This document shows, piece after piece, positions 1 through 7,942 of a DNA stretch of 64,000 nucleotides (within the stretch, counting starts at the first letter, position 1; the number at the start of each line of letters is the position of its first letter). The stretch is from NCBI GenBank assembly GCA_037968475.1, contig JBBKVO010000024.1, forward strand, positions 1 through 64,000. The letters run 5' to 3'. This DNA is from SB11 sp037968475 (GTDB taxonomy: Bacteria; Bacteroidota; Bacteroidia; UBA8524). The position numbers and the translations under genes are program-made. The notes beneath the pieces are model-generated. The model was given only the letters and a program-made list of their open reading frames with translations, did no database searches and had not been told where the DNA came from.

Positions 1-418
1 AAGTTTATTCTTGTTCGAGTCCACTCGAAACCTTGTTTGTAGCGGGACGCGACCACTCGCTATCGCGAAGCGAGGATGCTCGGGGAACGGATATTTAACC
101 TCAACTCGGCAAGACACAGCAAGCAGCGCGGCTGTTGTCATCCTTAGCGAAGTCGAAGGAGTGCGAAAGACAGCGCAGGAAAAAATAATCCCATCGTCGA
201 GCGGACGCTCTATTATTTTCGGCACGAGCGGACGCTCGAGCCAGCTTCGGGGTTCCTTCAAGCGTCCACGCTTGAAGTTTATTCTTGTTCGAGTCCACTC
301 GAAACCTTGTTTGTAGCGGGACGCTACCACTCGCTACCCCGAAGCGAGGACGCTTCGGGGAACGGATATTTAACCTCAACTTGGCAAGACACAGTAAGCA
401 GCGCGGCTGTTGTCATTC
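1..418. repeat. Two imperfect direct repeats (1-143, 275-418) rich in short stem-loops
   Basis: Positions 1-143 recur at 275-418 with scattered substitutions and a 1-base indel. The block holds several short perfect hairpins whose stems differ while the loop stays TCCA, GGA, AGGA or GA: 14-29 and 288-303 (stem TTCGAG), 199-210 (stem GAGCG, loop GA), 225-238, 256-277 (9-bp stem CTTCAAGCG, loop TCCA), 313-327 (stem GTAGCG, loop GGA) and 337-360 (10-bp stem CCCCGAAGCG, loop AGGA). Short reading frames here have no protein-like character. A dispersed TGTCATCCTTAGCG...TCGAA motif lies at 136-161. The block runs to the window edge, so its full extent is unknown. Confidence 0.8.
198..247. repeat. 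50-bp dispersed repeat, second copy at 18880-18929
   Basis: This segment contains the GAGCGGACGCTC core twice and matches 18880-18929 at 49 of 50 positions by eye. Both copies are intergenic. It belongs to the same stem-loop family as the surrounding block. Confidence 0.8.
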
Positions 419-599
419 CGATTTCACAGTAAATAGTTTAAATCAAAAGAAGAATGAAATCGGTATATAAAATAACTACTGTTGTGAGGCGTTCTTTGAA
501 AGGGAGTGTGTGTCCAAAAAATTGGCCGCAACACTATGTCACACTGGCTTGTTACAGGTTTAGCACTTGTGGTTGTTGGGTTGTAACACCCGTAACTCT
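419..599. other. Intergenic stretch with no supported gene
   Basis: Only a 70-codon frame (454-666) without protein-like composition is present, and it runs through the gap terminator. I see no RNA gene or promoter I can defend here. Confidence 0.5.
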
Positions 600-630
600 A
601 AAAAAACAAAAAACCCGCACAAGGCGGGTT
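600..630 (-). terminator. Rho-independent terminator of gap
   Basis: Stem AACCCGC (612-618) pairs with GCGGGTT (624-630) around a 5-nt loop. On the reverse strand it is followed by a T-rich run (A-run 601-611 on the plus strand). It lies about 57 bp past the gap stop codon. Confidence 0.85.
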
Positions 631-686
631 ATATCTATTACAGTTAAGAATCTCTTCTCAAACTGATTTAAAGGGTGTACAGCTAA

Positions 687-1685
687 TTATTTTACGCTGT
701 TGATGTATACCATCAAATCAACCAATTTGTTGCTATAACCCCACTCATTATCGTACCACGACACTACTTTTACAAAATTATCGTTAAGCATTATACCTGC
801 ACCAGCATCAAAAATTGAAGTACGCGCATCGCCCATAAAGTCAGATGATACTACATCATCTTCAGTATAGCCCAAAATGCCTTTCAATTCATTTTCGCTG
901 GCACGTTTCATAGTAGCTTTTAACTCGTCATAGGTAGTGCCTTTTTCTAGGCGACAAGTCAAATCAACCACTGATACGTTAGGAACAGGAACGCGGAACG
1001 ACATACCTGTAAGTTTTCCTTTTAATGAAGGGATAACCAAACCAACGGCTTTTGCAGCACCTGTTGATGAAGGAATAATGTTTTGGTAAGCACCACGTCC
1101 ACCGCGCCAGTCTTTAGCCGAAGGGCCGTCAACTGTTTTTTGAGTAGCAGTTACAGCGTGTACAGTAGTCATTAAACCCTCTAAAATACCGTAGTTATCA
1201 TGCAAAACTTTAGCTACAGGAGCTAAACAGTTGGTAGTGCACGATGCGTTTGAAACTATATTCATACTGCTAGTATAGCTGGCATGATTTACACCCATTA
1301 CAAAAGTGGGAGTGTCATCTTTTGCAGGAGCAGACATTATTACTTTTTTGGCACCGGCGGCAATATGTTTGCCAGCGGTTTCTTGGGTAAGGAACAAACC
1401 GGTAGATTCTACTACGTAGTCGGCACCTACTTCACCCCATTTTAGGTTTGCAGGGTCTTTTTCAGCCGTTACACGTATGGTTTTGCCGTTTACTACCAAC
1501 GCACCGTTTACAACCTCTACACTGCCGTTAAAAATGCCGTGTGTGCTGTCGTATTTTAGCATATATGCCATATAATCCACCTCAATAAGGTCGTTAATGG
1601 CAACAACTTCAACATTAGGGTTAGTTGCGGCAGCCCTAAAAACCAATCGGCCAATGCGGCCAAAACCGTTAATTCCTACTTTCAT
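687..1685 (-). CDS. gap: Glyceraldehyde-3-phosphate dehydrogenase
   Basis: Type I GAPDH, the glycolytic enzyme that oxidises glyceraldehyde-3-phosphate to 1,3-bisphosphoglycerate with NAD; cytoplasmic homotetramer in the family. The 332-residue length is typical. The N-terminal Rossmann motif INGFGRIGR (residues 5-13), Asp32 at the end of the second strand, and the catalytic SCTTNC motif with Cys149 are all present, as is the C-terminal WYDNEWGYS signature. The start is set at the ATG at 1685, because upstream in-frame codons only add a 15-residue extension before MKVGINGFG. Monocistronic, with its own promoter and terminator. Confidence 0.97.
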   Translation of the reverse strand: MKVGINGFGRIGRLVFRAAATNPNVEVVAINDLIEVDYMAYMLKYDSTHGIFNGSVEVVNGALVVNGKTIRVTAEKDPANLKWGEVGADYVVESTGLFLTQETAGKHIAAGAKKVIMSAPAKDDTPTFVMGVNHASYTSSMNIVSNASCTTNCLAPVAKVLHDNYGILEGLMTTVHAVTATQKTVDGPSAKDWRGGRGAYQNIIPSSTGAAKAVGLVIPSLKGKLTGMSFRVPVPNVSVVDLTCRLEKGTTYDELKATMKRASENELKGILGYTEDDVVSSDFMGDARTSIFDAGAGIMLNDNFVKVVSWYDNEWGYSNKLVDLMVYINSVK

Positions 1686-1770
1686 TATATATAAAGTTAA
1701 TAAAAACACGCCGTGGCGAACGCCCCGCAACGGCTAATGTATTAATAAATAGGGCGTTTAAAACTTTCCG

Positions 1771-1801
1771 CAAAATTAGCGGTATAGGTTGGTATTTACA
1801 A
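1771..1801 (-). promoter_or_regulatory. Putative gap promoter (Bacteroidota type)
   Basis: On the reverse strand TAATTTTG (1778-1771) fits the Bacteroidota -7 consensus TAnnTTTG, with a TTG-type -33 near 1799 about 19 bp upstream. This gives a leader of roughly 80 nt before the ATG at 1685. Confidence 0.55.
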
Positions 1802-1852
1802 CACTACATCAAACACTCTTTTTCAATAAAAATGCAGGAACTTAAAAAAAGA

Positions 1853-1883
1853 TTTGCATTTGCAAAACAAAGAGCTACATTTG
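1853..1883 (+). promoter_or_regulatory. Promoter of tRNA-Glu
   Basis: TTTG at 1853-1856 and TACATTTG at 1876-1883 are separated by 19 bp, an exact match to the Bacteroidota sigma-A pattern (-33 TTTG, -7 TAnnTTTG). It ends 18 bp before the tRNA. Confidence 0.75.
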
Positions 1884-1901
1884 CACTCCTTTTATAGATA
1901 T

Positions 1902-1976
1902 GGCCCGTTAGTCTATCGGCTAGGACGTATCCCTTTCACGGATGAGAGACGGGTTCGATTCCCGTACGGGCTACCA
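1902..1976 (+). tRNA. tRNA-Glu (TTC)
   Basis: Acceptor stem 1902-1908 pairs with 1966-1972 (one G-U), discriminator A1973, and CCA is encoded at 1974-1976. The anticodon loop CTTTCAC (1933-1939) gives anticodon TTC at 1935-1937. The T loop is TTCGATT. A promoter precedes it and a terminator follows, so it is transcribed alone. Confidence 0.96.
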
Positions 1977-1987
1977 GAAATGTCAAA

Positions 1988-2018
1988 AACCCTGCTTAGT
2001 AATAAGCGGGGTTTTTTG
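1988..2018 (+). terminator. Terminator of tRNA-Glu
   Basis: An 11-bp stem, AACCCTGCTTA / TAAGCGGGGTT (one T-G pair), with GTAA loop, followed by a T run, 12 bp after the tRNA. Confidence 0.88.
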
Positions 2019-2189
2019 TTTATACTCATAAGGCTTTTCAGGCTCCATCTTCTACTATTGACGCACAGAAAAGGGTGTTTTTAAGATGAGTTTATTCTAC
2101 CAAACCATGATGCGCATTCATTGTGCACCACAAAACATCTGATTGAGCAACCAATTTTGTGCACTTGGAACGAATTTATCAAAACAGAA

Positions 2190-2227
2190 AATAAAAAAAG
2201 GCGACCTCGGAATAAGAGGTCGCCTTT
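2190..2227 (-). terminator. Terminator of the small gene 2246-2584
   Basis: A perfect 12-bp stem AAAGGCGACCTC / GAGGTCGCCTTT (2197-2208, 2216-2227) with a 7-nt loop. The reverse strand continues into a T run. It starts 18 bp after the reverse-strand stop codon at 2246. Confidence 0.85.
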
Positions 2228-2245
2228 AGTAACAATATTAACGAC

Positions 2246-2584
2246 TTAACCTTCTATCGCAATATTATACATAAGAAACGGAGTGGTATGGGTAATTCCA
2301 CAGGCGGATTGATTTTGCAGCCTGTATGTGCTCATTTCCGATGTTCCGGGAATAGTTATTTGTTTGCTCTTGCCGGAAGAAAGTGTGCCACTATCCAAAA
2401 CCTTATTGGTTTGCATATTGTAAAGAGCATATTTTACAGAATCAACGCTGCTTGGATTCGCAAGAGCTACGACTGCCGCTTCATTTGAAGTACGAGAGAA
2501 AAGCGTAGCTGTGCTGCATTTAAGAGAGCCAGAAATGACGTCATTTTGACTTGCAAGGACTGGTGCAATTGGTAAATTTTCCAT
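2246..2584 (-). CDS. Hypothetical protein, 112 aa
   Basis: I do not recognise this protein. It has no signal peptide or membrane segment, is rich in Ser/Thr/Ala/Asn, and its alternating pattern suggests a small beta-rich fold. It is supported as a real gene by an ATG start and by a strong reverse-strand terminator placed directly after its stop. It stands alone between tRNA-Glu and a 540-bp gap. No function is proposed. Confidence 0.65.
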   Translation of the reverse strand: MENLPIAPVLASQNDVISGSLKCSTATLFSRTSNEAAVVALANPSSVDSVKYALYNMQTNKVLDSGTLSSGKSKQITIPGTSEMSTYRLQNQSACGITHTTPFLMYNIAIEG

Positions 2585-3125
2585 TTTTATATTTGTTATT
2601 TAATCCCTACTCGTAAGGCTTTTCGGATTTCGCCCCCCATTATTTTATATACAGTATAGGGACTGTTCGTTTTTTAAAGTGGGTTCAGCTCCACCTGTTC
2701 ATTAATGCGCATTGTAGTTTGAACAGTTCAAAGATATTGGGGTAGGATTTTCTGAAAATCAGTATAACAAGGGGTTTTAAAAAAATACGGGATTGCCGCA
2801 AAATGGTCAGGGATTTTCCTAAAAGTAAACATATATTTAGTGTTGCCATATACAATAGCCTATAAAAGGCAGGTGATTATGAAATAATTTTATATTTACC
2901 AGATAGTATTACCCGCAATATTTTTAACACTAAAAACACTGATTTTCATCAGGGTTTTTACGGATTATAGAAAGCATGTAGCCAGATTTTTTTTGCAAAC
3001 TACTTATTTTCAAAACATTAACTTTTAATGAAAAGCTTTTCAAAATTGCACGTAGTTGCTTAGTAACATTAGATGTTAAATATTTGTACCAACAAAATCA
3101 TTAATCATTTAAATAATCTATCATT
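2585..3125. other. 541-bp intergenic region
   Basis: Very AT-rich between two divergent genes. No RNA gene, repeat family member or strong hairpin was found. AATATTTG near 3080 is one or two bases from the TAnnTTTG -7 element and may serve the gene starting at 3126; this is weak. Confidence 0.4.
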
Positions 3126-3980
3126 ATGCTTATCAGCAACATTAGTATGGGATTTACAACTATATCAGAGCCTGAGGCTCTGCAATTAATGAGTAATTAT
3201 CAAAACAATATTCGATCGACACCTTCTGCCCAATCGATTTATGAGATGTTTAACTGGAACACTACTGAGGATTTGCCAAAAAAACTTCGTGGATTTTCCA
3301 TACCTATAGAAGAGTTTGTGCAAATAGCTAGCCATGTAGGCGTTACTCGGTTTATGATATCGTTTGGGCTTGAATTAACCCCTTTTACCAACCGCCCTCC
3401 CTTCACTCTCATCATACAGGGGCGTAATGAAGTAGGCAGTATAAAAAGCCCATATTATAAACTCATCAACCCTATTTCTATGGACGAACCAAAACCAGTT
3501 TCTTTAACTGAAAAAAATGATTTTAGCCAAGGGATGGTGCCAAGTATATTGTATGACAGCTGGACTAAAAATTGGAGTGATATTATTAATAATGGAGTTA
3601 TACCTCCTTCTTTTTGTATGATTAGCACCTATATTGGTGATACACTTGTTGCACAAGTACTTAACGGATACTGTTTTAATCAAGCGGATTTTATAAATAC
3701 CCTGTACCCAGCTTTCCCAATCACTATTACAGGGTCTGTAAGTAATGATGTGAAATTAATGGAGCAAGCTTTGCTAGCTGATGAAATAATACTGTATCCT
3801 CAAAACTTATGCTTTTACTTAGTCGACCATCATTATAATGAAAATGCTGACTCTAATACTCTTGCAAGTACTATAGGATTAGTAATTTGTACAATAGCAA
3901 ATACAGAACAGGGAACCCAAGAAGAGATAACCGCCTCATTTTATGATTTCTCAGCCCCTTGCCCCCCTACCTGCCCATAA
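3126..3980 (+). CDS. Hypothetical protein with Cys-Pro-rich C-terminus, first gene of a signalling operon
   Basis: A 284-residue protein I cannot assign. No signal peptide or membrane segment is evident. It has a mixed alpha/beta composition and ends in a distinctive Pro/Cys-rich tail, SAPCPPTCP. It is followed after 17 bp by a 7TM protein and then by a sensor kinase and response regulator on the same strand, so it may be a cytoplasmic partner or an output or input component of that pathway. That role is inferred from position only. Confidence 0.7.
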   Translation: MLISNISMGFTTISEPEALQLMSNYQNNIRSTPSAQSIYEMFNWNTTEDLPKKLRGFSIPIEEFVQIASHVGVTRFMISFGLELTPFTNRPPFTLIIQGRNEVGSIKSPYYKLINPISMDEPKPVSLTEKNDFSQGMVPSILYDSWTKNWSDIINNGVIPPSFCMISTYIGDTLVAQVLNGYCFNQADFINTLYPAFPITITGSVSNDVKLMEQALLADEIILYPQNLCFYLVDHHYNENADSNTLASTIGLVICTIANTEQGTQEEITASFYDFSAPCPPTCP

Positions 3981-3985
3981 GGAGG
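3979..3985 (+). promoter_or_regulatory. Shine-Dalgarno-like AAGGAGG before the 7TM gene
   Basis: AAGGAGG lies 12 bp upstream of the ATG at 3998 and overlaps the upstream stop codon. Strong anti-SD matches are rare in this phylum, and I see none like it before other genes in the window. Confidence 0.5.
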
Positions 3986-3997
3986 TAATAGTAAGTT

Positions 3998-4672
3998 ATG
4001 GAGGTATTATTAAAACTTACCCCTCAGCAATGGGCTATTTTGGACGCATTTTTAGTAACCCTTATACCCATTGCTATTGGGTTTTTCAGATATAATCAAC
4101 TATCAATTGCATTGCGAAGTGTTTTTTGGTTTTGCGTAACAGGATTTTGTTTAGATGCCATTGGTCGCGTATTTTGGGTTCTTAGTATTCCCAACTTATT
4201 TTTGGGGCATTTAAGTACCATTGTAGAATTCGTGTTTTTTGCCAATGTCTATCGCTTTGCATTGCGCGGTTTTGTAAAACCAGCTTTGATACCTGCCATT
4301 ATAGGACTGTTTACCCTGCTGGCCATAATAAACACCATTTTTTTACAAAGTTTTAAGTTCAATAATTCCAATATCAAGATTATCGAGGCAGTATTATTAA
4401 TAGCTTTTGCACTCGTGTTTTTTTATAAGCTAGTACATGAACTTGTAGTATCGAGGTTAGAAAAATACCCGATGTTTTGGGTAAACTGTGCCGTTATTAT
4501 TTACTTTTCAAGCAACCTATTTGTATTTATATACAGCAACTATTTATTGTTATATTCTAAACAATTGGGCATACAAATATGGTTTATTCATTCATTGTTC
4601 TTTATTTTGTTTCATATCATTTTGGCATTTAGTTTATGGATCGTCCCACGGAACCCGAATTCGCATGGTTAA
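3998..4672 (+). CDS. Polytopic membrane protein (about 7 TM), sensor-kinase partner
   Basis: A 224-residue protein made almost entirely of about seven hydrophobic helices with short loops and no extracellular domain. Its 3' end overlaps the start of the histidine kinase gene by 37 bp in a different frame, which implies coupled translation. By position it is a candidate membrane sensor or accessory protein for the kinase, which itself carries only one membrane anchor. No enzymatic motif is visible. Confidence 0.8.
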   Translation: MEVLLKLTPQQWAILDAFLVTLIPIAIGFFRYNQLSIALRSVFWFCVTGFCLDAIGRVFWVLSIPNLFLGHLSTIVEFVFFANVYRFALRGFVKPALIPAIIGLFTLLAIINTIFLQSFKFNNSNIKIIEAVLLIAFALVFFYKLVHELVVSRLEKYPMFWVNCAVIIYFSSNLFVFIYSNYLLLYSKQLGIQIWFIHSLFFILFHIILAFSLWIVPRNPNSHG

Positions 4673-5424
4673 TGTTCGTCGGTATATTGCTAATGTTCCT
4701 ACTGTCAATGGCGGTGGTGGCATTTTTTGTGTTCTACCAACGTAAGTTGCACGGGCAACAAACAGCCATGGAGCGGCTAAAGCTTGAAGAACAGAAAAAA
4801 CTGTTGCAAGCAGAAATAACAGCTCAAGAAAATGAACGGGCGCGCATAGCCCGCGATTTGCACGATGAAGTGGGTGTGCTATTGTCAACAGCAAAGCTAT
4901 ATATGACAATGTGTAGGCCGTTGGAAGAAAAAATTAAACAATTGCACCTTAATGCTGAGAACTTGTTGGATGAGGGGGTCTTAAAGCTACGCTCCATTGC
5001 GCAAAACCTACTTCCTGAAAACCTAAGACTTTTTGGGTTGGTGAGTGCAATAGAACGTAATTGTTGGCAGATGGAAGAAGCAGGAGTTTTTTCCGTTCAG
5101 TTCAATCATCACCTTGAAAAACGACTTCCCGAAGAAGTAGAAATACACGTTTACCGTATTGTACAGGAGATCTTAAACAATGCCATTAAGCACGCTCAAG
5201 CTACACAGATAAAATTATCACTTCAGCAACAGTCGTATAGTATAACCTTGATATATGAGGATAACGGAGTAGGGTTTCTGCCTGATAAACCCCGTAAAGA
5301 AGTGGGCTTGGGTCTTACTACCCTTAGTAGTCGCGTTCAGATGTTACAGGGAGAAATGCTTTTGCAAAGTGCGCTTGGCGAAGGGGTTCACATTACCATT
5401 AATTTTCCAATATTTGTTACTTAA
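4636..5424 (+). CDS. Sensor histidine kinase, HisKA_3 (NarL/DesK) type
   Basis: A 262-residue membrane-anchored kinase: one TM helix (residues about 11-34), a coiled-coil linker (40-70), an H-box with ERARIARDLHDE containing the phospho-accepting His76, then an HATPase_c domain with an N-box (EILNNAIKHA) and G-boxes (DNGVGF, GLGLTTL). There is no periplasmic sensor domain, so signal input probably comes through the overlapping upstream 7TM protein. The response regulator follows 13 bp downstream. Confidence 0.92.
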   Translation: MDRPTEPEFAWLMFVGILLMFLLSMAVVAFFVFYQRKLHGQQTAMERLKLEEQKKLLQAEITAQENERARIARDLHDEVGVLLSTAKLYMTMCRPLEEKIKQLHLNAENLLDEGVLKLRSIAQNLLPENLRLFGLVSAIERNCWQMEEAGVFSVQFNHHLEKRLPEEVEIHVYRIVQEILNNAIKHAQATQIKLSLQQQSYSITLIYEDNGVGFLPDKPRKEVGLGLTTLSSRVQMLQGEMLLQSALGEGVHITINFPIFVT

Positions 5425-5437
5425 ACATTGCGTTGTT

Positions 5438-6100
5438 ATGAAACCAGTACCTATAAAAGTTGCCATTGCCGATGACCATACTCTTTTTTGTGAGGGTTTG
5501 AAATTGATTATTAATAGTAGGGACGACTTTAGACTTGTGCTAGAGGCCAGAAACGGTCAGGAGTTACTTGACGGCATTGCCGAACTTGAGGCCCCTCCGG
5601 ATGTACTATTACTTGATTTGAAAATGCCGGTGAAAGACGGTATTGAAACCACCAAAGAGCTGAAAGTAACTTATCCGGAGATTAAAATTTTAATACTTAC
5701 AATGATTGATCAGGATGATTACATTATTCACCTGCTCGATTTGGGAGCAAACGGTTACCTGCTGAAAAACTCATCAGCAGAGGAGGTACAAAATGCAATA
5801 GTAGCGGTAGCAGAAAAAGGGTTTTATTTTAGTGATTATGTTTCACAAGTAATGCTGAGTGGGCTGAGGCGCAAACGAGCCTCACCACCTGCTCTCGATG
5901 CTATGACAAAGGTAAGCGCACGCGAAATAGAAGTGTGCGAGTTGATTGCGACAGGGCTTACTACTAATGAAATTGCAGAACGCCTTTTTATCAGTGCCCG
6001 CACAGTAGAAAGTCATCGGAAAAATTTGATGGAAAAACTGGGTGTAAAAAATACGGCGGGAATTGTTTATCGTGCTCTGAAGGAAGGACTGCTTCGTTAA
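5438..6100 (+). CDS. Response regulator, NarL/FixJ (LuxR HTH) family
   Basis: A 220-residue regulator. The receiver domain has acidic residues Asp12/Asp13, the phospho-acceptor Asp60 in LLLDLKMP, and a C-terminal GerE/LuxR HTH (about residues 150-215) with the TTNEIAERLFISARTVESHR pattern. The ATG at 5438 is chosen because the MKPVPIKVAIADDH start fits the receiver fold and leaves 13 bp after the kinase stop; an upstream in-frame ATG at 5369 would overlap the kinase gene. It is the last gene of the operon. Confidence 0.93.
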   Translation: MKPVPIKVAIADDHTLFCEGLKLIINSRDDFRLVLEARNGQELLDGIAELEAPPDVLLLDLKMPVKDGIETTKELKVTYPEIKILILTMIDQDDYIIHLLDLGANGYLLKNSSAEEVQNAIVAVAEKGFYFSDYVSQVMLSGLRRKRASPPALDAMTKVSAREIEVCELIATGLTTNEIAERLFISARTVESHRKNLMEKLGVKNTAGIVYRALKEGLLR

Positions 6101-6262
6101 TCTATCTGTGTACAGCAGAACATGTTTGTTCTTTGAAATCATTTTTCAATCGCTTGATATAACAATAAAGTAAAAAAAATAAAACAGGAGGGATTTTAAA
6201 TTAATGGGGAAGCTCTACAGATACACAAAGTTTTGAGCGTTACTTATTTTCTACTTTAATGC

Positions 6263-6613
6263 CTAATTACTTTTTAGCGGATGCCCCAAATAAATCATAA
6301 TTAAAGGCAACATCAAAAAAGGAATTTCTATTAAGGCTATTTTAGTCTCGCCTGCTTTTAGTGCCATTGCCATAATTAATAAAATTAGTATGGCATTAAT
6401 AATATTGCCAATAAAAAATGTTTGCGGAAACAACACCAACAAACAAATAGCAAACGAAAGTATACTTATGGGTAAAATAAGATTTTTGCCAATACCAATA
6501 TCGGTCATCATTTTGGCTTCTTCAACACTCATAGTATTGGTAATGCCCGATTTACCGTGTTTAAAATTAAAATATATCGTTATCAGTATTAATATTCCGC
6601 TAATTATTTTCAT
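6263..6613 (-). CDS. Small integral membrane protein, hypothetical
   Basis: A 116-residue protein with four predicted TM helices (about residues 3-17, 44-62, 66-84, 92-110) and a short polar loop after the first. No known motif. It is a single gene convergent with the response regulator operon. The function is unknown. Confidence 0.65.
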   Translation of the reverse strand: MKIISGILILITIYFNFKHGKSGITNTMSVEEAKMMTDIGIGKNLILPISILSFAICLLVLFPQTFFIGNIINAILILLIMAMALKAGETKIALIEIPFLMLPLIMIYLGHPLKSN

Positions 6614-6983
6614 AATATCTATTTTTATGGCGCTAGATCAAATACCCTCCAGCCTCGTGGTTTAGTTTTAAACCATAGAACAATATATTCTTGTTATTCA
6701 AATATAGACAATACATATATAGGAAAGAAGACAGGTTTTTGGTTTAAGAAATGCAGGGAGTAAACGCTCCTGTTTATGTAGTATAATCGATATTCGTAAG
6801 CATTAAGCGTACAAGCATTGCAAAAAAACACTTAAATTATAATGATAGGAAAAAGATAGCGCTACTTACAATTAACCCAACAGTATAAGTTATTGCACAG
6901 GAAGCCAGCCAGCAAATACTTGCCCATTAAATTGGGATAATTATAGTTGGCGATTACCAATTTTGAGTTTACAGCATCTTAAA
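6614..6983. other. Intergenic region without a supported feature
   Basis: A 370-bp AT-rich stretch between two reverse-strand genes. No open frame with protein-like composition, no RNA gene and no member of the repeat families noted elsewhere. Confidence 0.4.
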
Positions 6984-7029
6984 AAACAAAAAATAGTTGA
7001 GGCATTACACCGTAATGCCTCAACTATTT
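6984..7029 (-). terminator. Strong terminator of the 7056-7742 gene
   Basis: A perfect 18-bp stem (6991-7008 with 7012-7029) with a 3-nt loop. On the reverse strand it runs into a long T tract (A-run 6981-6993). It lies 26 bp past the stop. Confidence 0.88.
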
Positions 7030-7055
7030 ATATTAATTGTTAAAATTAGTGGGGA

Positions 7056-7742
7056 TTATTTATTAAAACTACTTAGTTTTAAATTAAGACCTAGTTGTGC
7101 ATAAAAAGGAATTAAAGGTGTTGTTTTGAAATTTTGTGTTATTATTTTGCCTCCTTTAAGTGTTATATCTATATTTTTAAAAGAAACCCCTGTTTGTAGT
7201 CCAAAATAGAAGTTACCTCCTGTAGCAGGCGTATACCAACCGTTTTTCACACCTGCATAATATTCTTTAAATAAGTCAGTGTGCTTAAAATGGGTAGCTA
7301 TTGCCTTGTCAAAACCCACTTCTCCTGCTACATACCATTTTGGTTTATAATATCCAACAGCGGCTGAAAAATCACTTCCAAAATTCACTATTTTCACCAA
7401 TGGGTCATCCAGTCGTCTAAATACGCCATTTATTTTTGCGCTAACACAAAAGTTATCAATTTTTAAGACACGGACTTGTGCACCAATTTTTGTTTTAAAA
7501 TCATCAAAAATCTTTTTTCCTGAGGGAGAAGAATACTCAATATTAAGCAACATAGGCAACTTCGTTTTTAGCTGATAGCTATATGCTGCGCCAAAAACTG
7601 CCCCATACTCAAAACCTGCATTTAGGTTAAAAAGGTGTTTTTGTTCTTTGTCCAAATTTCGCCAATTTATATTTTGACCATACCCCCAGTGTGAAACGTG
7701 CAGCAAAGCAATAATTGCGGCTATTATTTTTATAGTTTTCAT
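7056..7742 (-). CDS. Probable outer-membrane or periplasmic protein with signal peptide
   Basis: A 228-residue protein with a signal peptide (about 1-22, ending GYGQ) followed by alternating aromatic/hydrophobic strands such as KWYVAGEVGF and FYFGLQTGVSF that are typical of small Bacteroidota outer-membrane beta-barrels. It ends with LGLNLKLSSFNK. No specific family is recognised. A MITE-like element lies 12 bp upstream of the start codon, so that element may supply its leader or promoter. Confidence 0.75.
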   Translation of the reverse strand: MKTIKIIAAIIALLHVSHWGYGQNINWRNLDKEQKHLFNLNAGFEYGAVFGAAYSYQLKTKLPMLLNIEYSSPSGKKIFDDFKTKIGAQVRVLKIDNFCVSAKINGVFRRLDDPLVKIVNFGSDFSAAVGYYKPKWYVAGEVGFDKAIATHFKHTDLFKEYYAGVKNGWYTPATGGNFYFGLQTGVSFKNIDITLKGGKIITQNFKTTPLIPFYAQLGLNLKLSSFNK

Positions 7743-7754
7743 AGTTTTTTATTT

Positions 7755-7942
7755 TAACCTGAGTTCGAGATAAGAGAAAGTTCAATACCCCTATGGATAG
7801 GGGTGCGTGGACTGTCATCCTGAGGTTCTCGAAGGGTGAATGCGCGTTTGGCCTGCTCCGCCATGCTTCGAGAGCCTCAACATGACAACAGCCGCACTCC
7901 AACACATTCATTTTGAGTTAGTTTTATTCCGAACTCGTGTTA
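7755..7942. mobile_element. MITE-like element, copy A (188 bp)
   Basis: The left end TAACCTGAGTTCGA is mirrored at the right end (reverse complement TAACACGAGTTCGG). The same termini bound the elements at 21732-21834 and 22523-22719. The interior carries a TGTCATCCTGAGGTTCTCGAAGG motif (about 7817-7839) and its inverted counterpart (about 7863-7888), forming a long imperfect hairpin. The right end overlaps the stop codon of the adjacent hydrolase gene (7940-7942). No coding capacity. Confidence 0.65.

Noticed and set aside
454..666. 70-codon plus-strand frame near the left edge
   Set aside because: Low-complexity, non-protein-like translation that runs through the gap terminator hairpin. No signal of selection.
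1854..2084. 76-codon frame
   Set aside because: It is the tRNA-Glu gene and its terminator read as protein.
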